Positions 1 to 5,975 of a stretch of DNA of 11,497 nucleotides are shown piece after piece. The notes under the pieces are model-generated. The model was not told the DNA's origin and did not search any database. It saw only the letters and a list, made by a program, of their open reading frames with translations. The stretch spans positions 1 through 11,497 of the forward strand of contig CAVCAW010000023.1 of assembly GCA_963600315.1 (NCBI GenBank), written 5' to 3'. The first letter of the stretch is position 1; each line of letters starts with the position of its first letter. The stretch comes from UBA6382 sp963600315 (GTDB lineage: Bacteria; Bacteroidota; Bacteroidia; Bacteroidales; Bacteroidaceae). The translations under genes were made by a program, and so were the position numbers.

Positions 1-38
1 TTAAAAGGGATGTGCTCTACCAGCTGAGCTAGCGGATC
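1..38 (-). tRNA. tRNA-Lys(UUU), 5' half only
   Basis: Read on the minus strand from position 38, the sequence gives a 7-nt acceptor strand (GATCCGC), the TA linker, a D arm (GCTC-AGCTGGTA-GAGC), one A, then the 5' side of the anticodon stem (CATCC) and the loop CTTTTAA. The anticodon is TTT (positions 5-3), which makes this tRNA-Lys. The gene runs off the left edge, so the 3' side of the anticodon stem, the variable loop, the T arm and the acceptor 3' strand are not visible. The D-arm pairing and standard numbering (26 nt before the anticodon stem) support a functional tRNA over a fragment, but the missing half cannot be checked. Confidence 0.93.
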
Positions 39-73
39 TACCTACGCTAATCGGTTTGTGCCGATTGCGAGTG

Positions 74-105
74 CAAAAGTAGCATATTCCACACAAACAA
101 CCAAA
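74..105 (-). promoter_or_regulatory. Promoter of tRNA-Lys
   Basis: On the minus strand, TTTG (105-102) is followed after 20 bp by TACTTTTG (81-74). This matches the Bacteroidetes primary-sigma pattern TTTG-N19-21-TAnnTTTG. Transcription would begin near 68-66, about 30 nt before the mature tRNA 5' end, leaving a short leader for RNase P to remove. The call rests on exact matches to both boxes at the expected spacing. Confidence 0.75.
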
Positions 106-119
106 AATTTGCGCATTTT

Positions 120-150
120 TTTGACCACTCGGCATCAATTAGTGGTCAAA
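120..150. repeat. Perfect 10+10 bp inverted repeat, possible operator
   Basis: TTTGACCACT (120-129) and AGTGGTCAAA (141-150) are exact reverse complements separated by 11 nt. The arm centres lie 21 bp apart, two helical turns, as expected for a dimeric regulator binding one DNA face. No T tract follows on either strand, so it is a poor intrinsic terminator. It lies outside both predicted transcripts: upstream of the tRNA-Lys -33 box and just upstream of where the kinase promoter needs its -33 box. That favours a DNA operator over an RNA structure. The binding protein is unknown. Confidence 0.6.
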
Positions 151-175
151 CTGGGGCATTGAGAGAAAAAACGAT

Positions 176-183
176 TATTTTTG
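176..183 (+). promoter_or_regulatory. -7 box of the kinase operon promoter
   Basis: TATTTTTG at 176-183 matches the Bacteroidetes -7 consensus TAnnTTTG exactly and would start transcription near 190, about 19 nt before the ATG at 209. Where TTTG should sit (about 151-156) the sequence is CTGGGG, so the -33 element is poor. A strong -7 box with a weak -33 box and a palindrome directly upstream is a layout often seen at activator-dependent promoters; that reading is inference. Confidence 0.5.
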
Positions 184-208
184 CATAATAACGCACACCA
201 AAATCACA

Positions 209-1078
209 ATGAACCTCATAGCGGACAGCGGGAGCACCAAGACGGACTGGCTACTGACCACAGAAGCCGGAGAACAGCCGTGTGGCGGCATGGTCAACGA
301 CATGGTTTTCCAGACGGGCGGTTGCAACCCATACTTCATGCGCAGTGACGAGATGGAGAGTCTCTTTGCCGGCGTGAGCAGTTCGCTACCGCCATCGTGT
401 CAGGTCAAGAACATTTATTTCTACGGAGCCGGATGCACGCCGGGAGCGAAAAGCCTCATGGTGGCCGATTGTCTAAGAAGGGCATTCGGCATTACCGACG
501 CACAGCGCTGCGTGGAGGTGTCGAGCGACATGCTAGGCGCAGCGCGGTCGCTATGCGGCACGCAGGAAGGCATTGCCTGCATTATGGGCACGGGCAGCAA
601 CTCTTGCCTCTATGACGGAAGGGAGATTGTGGCCAACGTGTCTCCGCTTGGCTTTATTTTGGGCGACGAGGGCAGCGGGGCAAATCTCGGGAAACTGCTG
701 GTTGGCAATATTCTCAAGAATCAGTTGGGTGACGACCTGAAGGAAGAGTTCACGAAGGCTTTCGGCACCGCCAGCGAGATAATTGACCGGGTTTACCGGC
801 AGCCTTTTCCCAACCGGTGGCTGGCCTCGCTATCGCCTTTCATACACGAGCACCTCGACAACAGCGGCATAAAGCAGATGGTCATGGACGCATTTGCCGC
901 CTTCTTCCGCCGCAACACGGCTTTGTACAACCGACAGGACCTAAAAATCGGGATAACCGGTTCGGTTGCCTACTGGTATAAGGACATCATCGCCGAAGTG
1001 GCAGAACAACTGGGGCTGTCGCTTGGCAACATAACGAAATCTCCCATTGAGGGGCTGAAGAAATTTCACCATGGCTGA
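209..1078 (+). CDS. N-acetylglucosamine-kinase-like sugar kinase (BadF/BadG/BcrA/BcrD ATPase family)
   Basis: The 289-residue protein has the ASKHA fold signatures of the BadF/BadG family. The N-terminal phosphate-1 loop is DSGSTKTDW (residues 6-14). SSD at 105-107 places an Asp where human GlcNAc kinase has its catalytic Asp107. The phosphate-2 loop is GTGSN (127-131), a conserved GDEGSG follows at 152-157, and TGSVA near 250-254 fits the adenosine-binding segment. Family members phosphorylate N-acetylglucosamine or related sugars at O6 with ATP in the cytosol, feeding recovered amino sugars into peptidoglycan precursors or glycolysis. The length is normal and no signal peptide is present. 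The ATG at 209 is preceded by an A-rich leader without Shine-Dalgarno. It is the first gene of a four-gene unit and overlaps the next by 8 nt. The family also includes activators of 2-hydroxyacyl-CoA dehydratases, but the absence of the CxxxC iron-sulfur pattern and of a partner dehydratase argues for the sugar kinase. The substrate is inferred. Confidence 0.85.
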   Translation: MNLIADSGSTKTDWLLTTEAGEQPCGGMVNDMVFQTGGCNPYFMRSDEMESLFAGVSSSLPPSCQVKNIYFYGAGCTPGAKSLMVADCLRRAFGITDAQRCVEVSSDMLGAARSLCGTQEGIACIMGTGSNSCLYDGREIVANVSPLGFILGDEGSGANLGKLLVGNILKNQLGDDLKEEFTKAFGTASEIIDRVYRQPFPNRWLASLSPFIHEHLDNSGIKQMVMDAFAAFFRRNTALYNRQDLKIGITGSVAYWYKDIIAEVAEQLGLSLGNITKSPIEGLKKFHHG

Positions 1079-1520
1079 AGCTCACATCATACAGTTGCTG
1101 GAGCAGTGCGACATCAAGCCTACTGCCAACCGAATTCTGGTGGCGAGGGAACTGCTTGAAGCCAACACGGCTCTTTCGCTCAACGACCTTGAGATGAGGC
1201 TGCAAACGGTTGACAAGTCCTCTATATTCAGGGTTCTCTCGCTCTTGTCGGAGCATCGCGTGACTCACCAAATCAAGGACAACACGGGACAGACGAAATA
1301 TGCACTGTGTGAGGAAGGCAACCACAGCACCGAACCCCACCACAGCATAAGCGACGAGCACATACACTTCCACTGCGAACGCTGCAAGCGCACATTTTGC
1401 CTACCCTCGGAGCACATACCCGACATCAAGTTGCCCCAAGGTTTCCATATCCACGATGCCGAAATGATAGTCACTGGACTTTGTCCTGACTGCATCAAAA
1501 AATATGGCTGCAAACTATAA
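1071..1520 (+). CDS. Fur-family metalloregulator (transcriptional repressor)
   Basis: This 149-residue protein has the length and order of the Fur superfamily. An N-terminal winged helix (about 1-80) carries KPTANR near 16-21 and a recognition helix DKSSIFRVLSLL (48-59), matching the family pattern DxxTVYRxL. A His-rich hinge (H85, H90, H91, H97, H99, H101) leads into the dimerisation domain. HIHFHC at 97-102 is the usual HxHFxC signature. Two CxxC pairs, C102/C105 and C138/C141, would hold the structural zinc. The metal or signal sensed (iron, zinc or peroxide) cannot be told from sequence. The start codon lies inside the end of the kinase gene (overlap 1071-1078), suggesting translational coupling. 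It may regulate its own operon; no classical AT-rich Fur box is visible upstream, although the 120-150 palindrome is a candidate site. Confidence 0.9.
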   Translation: MAEAHIIQLLEQCDIKPTANRILVARELLEANTALSLNDLEMRLQTVDKSSIFRVLSLLSEHRVTHQIKDNTGQTKYALCEEGNHSTEPHHSISDEHIHFHCERCKRTFCLPSEHIPDIKLPQGFHIHDAEMIVTGLCPDCIKKYGCKL

Positions 1521-1551
1521 CACACCGAACAGAGAACGACATTGTTCACTC

Positions 1552-2619
1552 ATGACAGATAGAAACGAAACTTATTATAACGATGCGACGGAGCTGCTGA
1601 AACAGCTTATTGCCACCCCATCGATAAGCCGCGATGAGAAAGCGGCTGCTGACCTCTTTTGCAAACACCTTGAAGAAATAGGTCTGACCTACCAACGCAT
1701 CGGCAACAACATAGTGTGCACCACGCAAGAGCCCGTAGACACGAAGCCGACACTACTGCTCAATGCCCACATTGACACTGTCAAGCCGGCTGCCGGCTGG
1801 AAGCGCAACCCTTTCTCGCCATCGGTGGAAGACGGCAATCTCTATGGACTTGGGAGCAGCGACTGCGGAGGCGGTCTGGTGAGTCTGCTACAGGCCTACC
1901 GCATATTGTCGGCAAAGGCGCAGCACTATAACCTCGTCTATGCCGTCAGCGCAGAAGAGGAAGTGTCGGGCAAGGACGGATTCACACTCATGATGCCACA
2001 TCTGCCCAAGATTGACGTGGCGATTGTGGGAGAACCCACGTCGCTGCAGCCTGCCATAGCCGAGAAGGGACTCATGGTGCTCGACATTACGGTTATGGGC
2101 AAAGCCGGACATGCAGCGCGCAACGAGGGCATAAATGCTCTCTACAAGGCCATTGACCAGATTGACTGGATAAGGAACTACAAGTTCCCTAAGGTGTCGC
2201 CCACGCTCGGCGAGATGAAGATGACCGCCACCATCATACAAGCAGGCACGCTGCACAACTGCATTCCCGACAAGTGCACCTACACCGTTGACGTACGCTC
2301 CACCGACTGCTACACCAACCAGGAAATTCTTGACTTCATGACCGACAAGCTCGATGCCACGGTCAACGCACGGTCCACCCGTCTCGGCTCATCTCACATT
2401 GACCCCAACCACCCCATCGTCACAAAGTGCAGACAGCTCGGACTGCAACCTTTCGGTTCACCTACGCTAAGCGACCAGGCGTTGATGCCTTGGCCATCGC
2501 TAAAGTTGGGCCCGGGCGACTCCAAGAGGTCGCACACTGCCGATGAATACATTCCGCTGGCAGACATTCACCGAGCAATAGATCTCTACGTCAGTCTGCT
2601 TGACGGCATCAGTTTCTAA
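1552..2619 (+). CDS. M20 family metallo-deacylase, ArgE/DapE type (likely N-acyl-ornithine or N-acyl-citrulline deacylase)
   Basis: The protein (355 residues) is a two-domain zinc amidohydrolase. Metal and catalytic residues are in place: HID at 73-75 (metal His73, catalytic Asp75), bridging Asp104 in SSDCGGG, Glu135/Glu136 in AEEE (general base and ligand), Glu161 in GEPTS, and C-terminal His328 in RSHTADE. GKAGHAARNEG marks the lid/dimerisation domain. Bacteroidetes proteins of this form are usually annotated as acetylornithine deacetylase. In Bacteroides fragilis arginine synthesis runs through N-succinylated intermediates, so removal of a succinyl group from citrulline or ornithine is a reasonable guess here. 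Dipeptide hydrolysis or DapE activity are alternatives. An in-frame ATG at 1504 lies within the repressor gene and adds an unlikely 16-residue tail. The ATG at 1552 leaves a 31-nt gap and begins the domain normally. No other arginine gene is adjacent. Confidence 0.82.
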   Translation: MTDRNETYYNDATELLKQLIATPSISRDEKAAADLFCKHLEEIGLTYQRIGNNIVCTTQEPVDTKPTLLLNAHIDTVKPAAGWKRNPFSPSVEDGNLYGLGSSDCGGGLVSLLQAYRILSAKAQHYNLVYAVSAEEEVSGKDGFTLMMPHLPKIDVAIVGEPTSLQPAIAEKGLMVLDITVMGKAGHAARNEGINALYKAIDQIDWIRNYKFPKVSPTLGEMKMTATIIQAGTLHNCIPDKCTYTVDVRSTDCYTNQEILDFMTDKLDATVNARSTRLGSSHIDPNHPIVTKCRQLGLQPFGSPTLSDQALMPWPSLKLGPGDSKRSHTADEYIPLADIHRAIDLYVSLLDGISF

Positions 2620-2651
2620 CTCAACAACAATAGTCAAAACAAACCCACATT

Positions 2652-3371
2652 ATGGCAACTCCCCACATCTCAGCGTCCGACAACGCCTTTGCAAAGACCG
2701 TGCTATTGGCAGGCGATCCCCTTAGAGCCAAATACATAGCAGACAATTTTCTAGAGAAGCCCCAGCTGGTCACCGCCGTGCGCAATATGCTCGGTTTCAC
2801 AGGCTACTACAATGGTCACAAAATCTCTGTCATGGGCAGCGGCATGGGCATGGCGAGCATTGGCATCTACTCCTATGAGCTCTACAAATTCTACGGTGTA
2901 GAAAGCATCATAAGAATAGGTTCGGCAGGAAGCTACTCCAAGCAATTGAAACTCATGGACGTGGTGATAGCCGACAGTTCCTACAGCGACTCGACCTATG
3001 CCCTGATGCAAAACGGCTATTGCGAACACGTCAACTACCCCAGCCAAGAGCTCAACCGCATGGTGCACAATACGGCCACGTCGCTCGGCATCGAACTGAA
3101 GTCTGCCAGAGTGCACTCTAGCGACGTGTTCTACACCGAAGCCAACCACGAGACTTGGCAACAGATTAGCCAACGCACGGATACTGGCTGCGTGGAGATG
3201 GAGTCGTTCGCCCTATTCCACAATGCCAACGTGCTGCATAAGCAGGCAGCGGCACTACTGACCATCTCCGACACATTTTGGTCGCACGAGGAGCTTACGG
3301 CTGACCAACGCCAGACCTCGCTCACCACGATGATACGCCTTGCGCTTGAGACAGCGGCAAGACTGGGTTGA
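2652..3371 (+). CDS. deoD: Purine nucleoside phosphorylase, DeoD type
   Basis: This 239-residue protein matches the hexameric bacterial DeoD family almost end to end. It opens with MATPHI, whose His5 completes the neighbouring subunit's active site. GDPLRAKYI (21-29) and IRIGSAG (87-93) bind phosphate, with Arg25, Arg44 and Arg88 as ligands. VEMES (181-185) contacts the ribose. Asp207 in ISDT is the proton donor to the purine base and Arg220 is its helper. The enzyme cleaves purine (deoxy)ribonucleosides with phosphate to free base and (deoxy)ribose-1-phosphate in the cytosol, for salvage. It follows the deacylase by 32 nt with no promoter-like sequence in the gap, so it is probably the last gene of the operon, ending before the strong terminator at 3417-3475. 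Confidence 0.95.
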   Translation: MATPHISASDNAFAKTVLLAGDPLRAKYIADNFLEKPQLVTAVRNMLGFTGYYNGHKISVMGSGMGMASIGIYSYELYKFYGVESIIRIGSAGSYSKQLKLMDVVIADSSYSDSTYALMQNGYCEHVNYPSQELNRMVHNTATSLGIELKSARVHSSDVFYTEANHETWQQISQRTDTGCVEMESFALFHNANVLHKQAAALLTISDTFWSHEELTADQRQTSLTTMIRLALETAARLG

Positions 3372-3416
3372 GGCACAACAAAGAGAGAGGCTGTGACAAA
3401 CACTCTTGGTGGGTTA

Positions 3417-3475
3417 CGTATACCTACAAAAAAATCCCGCAAATTGCTTTGCGGGATTTTTTTTGTAGGTATGTG
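3417..3475. terminator. Long bidirectional Rho-independent terminator
   Basis: The core stem is TCCCGCAAA (3435-3443) and TTTGCGGGA (3448-3456) with loop TTGC. It is flanked by A7 (3428-3434) and T8 (3457-3464), so both strands give a GC-rich hairpin plus a U tract. Outside these, ATACCTAC (3420-3427) pairs with GTAGGTAT (3465-3472), and G-T and C-G pairs extend the fold to 3417/3475. The element lies between convergent genes, 45 nt after the deoD stop and 51 nt after the stop of the EnvC-like gene, and should terminate both operons. Confidence 0.95.
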
Positions 3476-3526
3476 GAGGCACTGAGACAGCGTGCGTCAT
3501 GTCTGTTTAGACCGATGGGCTGTAGG

Positions 3527-4969
3527 TCATTTCGCCAACCACGACTCGGGATTAAGCGTTGACGACTCTTTGCGCAACTGGAAATGCAGGTTTGGTTTGC
3601 CCGACGCATCAGCAGCTACAGCACCGAGAGTCTGGCGGGCTGAGACTTTCTGTCCCTGCCTTACGCTGACCGAAACGAGGTTGCAATAGATGGAGATATA
3701 CGAACCGTGGCGGACCATCACATTGCGCATTCCGCCAGCGCTGAACACGGCAGCCACCTCGCCGTCGTAGATACAGCGAGCCTGCGCTCCAGCCTTGCCA
3801 GTCAGGTTGATGCCCTTGCTGTCAAGGCGCACGTTGGTGCCAGGCATAGTGTAGCTTCCGTAGTGGGTAGACACGACATAGGAGCCCGTTATCGGCATTG
3901 GCAAACGACCGCGATTGGAAGCAAAATTGCTAGTCAAGGCATACTCCTTGTCGTTGGGCATATATTTCGCTGCTGGCGCGGCGGTTTCTGTAGTTTTGCT
4001 GCGTGATGGTTTCTGAGCTGGAGCCGATTCTTCCTTCTTCGACTCTTGGCGACGCTGACGCTCTGCCTCTTCGCGCGCACGGCGCTCGGCAAGTTCCTTG
4101 CGCTTGCGTTCTGCCTCTTCACGCCGCTTGCGCTCCTGCTCGATGGCGAGTTTCACATAATAGTCAATCTTGGCATTGAGCTGCGCCATTTCCTTGCGGT
4201 CGTTGGCAAGCACCTGCTCCAGGTTGCGCTGCTTCTTCTGCAGCCCGTCGACGGCAGTTTTCTGCTCCGTCTGCTTGACGGCAAGTTGGCGATTTTCTTC
4301 CTGCTCAGACCGCAGCAAGACATTATGGCGGTTTCGCTCCTCTGTGAGATTGGCTTTGGCTTGCTCGACCTCAGTCTGCTTGCGCTGCATCAGTTCGCCC
4401 TGCACGCGCTGATACTTGGAATACTCCTGCACATACTTGTAGCGGCGAGCCATCTGCGAGAAGTCTGATGCCGACAACAAGAAGAGCAGTTTGTTGGAAA
4501 CCTTGCGATTCTGATACATATAGAGCATTGAGCGTGCATACTTCTTTTTGCATTCCTTGAGTTGTGCCATCAGTGTGCGCAGTTCACCCTCGAGAGTACC
4601 TATATTGGCGTTGACAGAATCTATCTGTCCCTTAATGCGCCCTATATTTTGCTGGTGGAGGTCAATCTGCCCGTTGATTTCCTTGAGTTGCTGCAGGCGT
4701 ATCTTGACATCCTTGTTGGTGCGCGACAACTCTTTCTGCGAATTGCTAATCTTCTTCTGCAACGCATTGCGCTGTGACTTCAGCGAGTTGACATTGGCAT
4801 TGGTAACCTTGGGGGTCACCGACTTGGTCTTGCTTGTCGATTTTCTCTTCTGCGCATTTTTCTGCGTTGATGCGCTGCGAGTCTTATTTTTCTGTGCCGT
4901 GGCAACGGGTGCGGTCAGTCCCAGCACCAGAAGCAGCAACATTATTTTGAGTAAACCGTTCACTGACAT
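3527..4969 (-). CDS. EnvC-like murein hydrolase activator: coiled coil with degenerate LytM (M23) domain
   Basis: This 480-residue protein has a signal peptide (hydrophobic 9-20, likely cleavage after ATA at 25) and a Lys/Ser/Thr-rich linker. A long coiled coil spans about 60-275 and contains the EnvC-like segment LLSASDFSQMARRYKYVQEY (164-183). A charged Arg/Glu helix (about 277-312) and a C-terminal LytM domain (about 350-480) follow. Key LytM positions are substituted. The HxGxD zinc motif reads SKGIN (384-388). The catalytic His in the YxHL region is Asn430. The HxH motif is NLH (460-462), keeping only the last His. By analogy with E. coli EnvC, it probably does not cut peptidoglycan but activates a periplasmic amidase during cell separation. 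The partner amidase is not in the window. It is the last gene of the minus-strand operon, 15 nt after the lipoprotein gene, and ends before the shared terminator. Without residue inspection it would be called an M23 peptidase. Confidence 0.88.
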   Translation of the reverse strand: MSVNGLLKIMLLLLVLGLTAPVATAQKNKTRSASTQKNAQKRKSTSKTKSVTPKVTNANVNSLKSQRNALQKKISNSQKELSRTNKDVKIRLQQLKEINGQIDLHQQNIGRIKGQIDSVNANIGTLEGELRTLMAQLKECKKKYARSMLYMYQNRKVSNKLLFLLSASDFSQMARRYKYVQEYSKYQRVQGELMQRKQTEVEQAKANLTEERNRHNVLLRSEQEENRQLAVKQTEQKTAVDGLQKKQRNLEQVLANDRKEMAQLNAKIDYYVKLAIEQERKRREEAERKRKELAERRAREEAERQRRQESKKEESAPAQKPSRSKTTETAAPAAKYMPNDKEYALTSNFASNRGRLPMPITGSYVVSTHYGSYTMPGTNVRLDSKGINLTGKAGAQARCIYDGEVAAVFSAGGMRNVMVRHGSYISIYCNLVSVSVRQGQKVSARQTLGAVAADASGKPNLHFQLRKESSTLNPESWLAK

Positions 4970-4984
4970 AATCGTTTTTGCAGG

Positions 4985-5821
4985 TTAGGGCACAAGGTTC
5001 TTAAGCAAGCTTTCCACGTCCATCTCCTTGTATTTGGACGACAGCGTAGTGCGGCTGTTCCAGTCAGACGCATCAGACAGCGAACTGAGCGACATGTCGA
5101 GTCCACAGCTTTGCTTGTCGCCCGCAAAGGATATCTTTATTGACGACGGTAACTTGCCCTGTCCAAATTTCACGAAATCGCCATAGATGCAGGTCAGCGC
5201 ACTCTTGTCGGCTGTATTCTTGGACGTTACAGTGGTGCGGTCGAGCAAGGCATTTTCCGTTATGGTCAAAAAAGCATAATCAAGCCGCGGGGCTGTGGTG
5301 AGACTGAGCAAGGTGTGTGCTCCTGCCGACGACACAGTGAACTCCGACACCTTGTCTGCTACTTTGCTGCCAGGATAGAACACCTCGTTCCAGAATACAG
5401 ACTCCAAGGCATTGAAGTCGAGGTTTGACGAGCGCAAGAAATCGATCTTGCTATACGCAGCCCTTACATAGCGGTTGTTTATGCGGTCAACGATGAGCAC
5501 ACCGTCGGGTGTAAACTCCAGTCTGCCCACCTCGCCTACTATGGGGAAGGTAAGCGATATCTGTATGACGTCACCACGCTTCATCTTGAGGCTGCCAGAG
5601 AGCGATACGTCCTTGCCGCCCACCGACAAATCAAGGTGCATCTTGGCAGTCAAGCTCTTGGAGGCATTAGCGTTGGCCAACACTCGCTGCTTGTAGATAT
5701 CCTCTGTGCTTTGCTTGGCAACAGAGTTGACTCCTTGGACATTCTTCGTAGTGCTGCACGAATTAAGCAGCATGGCGCCGGCAAGAAACAAGCCGACAGC
5801 TATCTTTTCGACAATCTTCAT
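4985..5821 (-). CDS. DUF4292-type lipoprotein (LolB-like fold)
   Basis: The 278-residue protein begins with a lipoprotein signal: a basic start, a hydrophobic stretch (7-19) and the lipobox LNSC with Cys22. The mature part suggests an all-beta sheet: LTAKMHLDLSVGGKDVSLSG and LKMKRGDVIQISLTFP resemble strands of LolA/LolB-like proteins, and the overall pattern fits the Bacteroidetes DUF4292 family. It is probably anchored in the outer membrane facing the periplasm. A role in binding or passing on a lipid or lipoprotein is fold-based inference; the function of the family is not established. A 154-nt gap (5822-5975) separates it from the upstream TPR gene. I find neither a TAnnTTTG box nor a terminator there, so co-transcription is likely. 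The EnvC-like gene follows after 15 nt. Confidence 0.8.
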   Translation of the reverse strand: MKIVEKIAVGLFLAGAMLLNSCSTTKNVQGVNSVAKQSTEDIYKQRVLANANASKSLTAKMHLDLSVGGKDVSLSGSLKMKRGDVIQISLTFPIVGEVGRLEFTPDGVLIVDRINNRYVRAAYSKIDFLRSSNLDFNALESVFWNEVFYPGSKVADKVSEFTVSSAGAHTLLSLTTAPRLDYAFLTITENALLDRTTVTSKNTADKSALTCIYGDFVKFGQGKLPSSIKISFAGDKQSCGLDMSLSSLSDASDWNSRTTLSSKYKEMDVESLLKNLVP

Positions 5822-5975
5822 CTTATCGTTATTCTTCTGGTTGGTCTTTTATAGATGTGTATGTGCTTTATATTTTCCTGATTGACAGAGGATATCTTTA
5901 ATAGCCGTTAGTCTTTTGGCTTCTTCTTTAGCAGGCTCTGTTATTCTGCTCCTCTCAGAACATTAGTCAGCTTTT

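Noticed and set aside
2751..3173. Minus-strand 140-codon frame opposite deoD
   Set aside because: It is a shadow of a fully conserved DeoD sequence, with His/Val-rich composition typical of antisense frames.
4046..4468. Plus-strand 140-codon frame encoding Leu-rich hydrophobic stretches, resembling a membrane protein
   Set aside because: It is the antisense of the Glu/Lys/Gln-rich coiled coil of the EnvC-like gene; Leu richness follows from reversing those codons, and there is no promoter.
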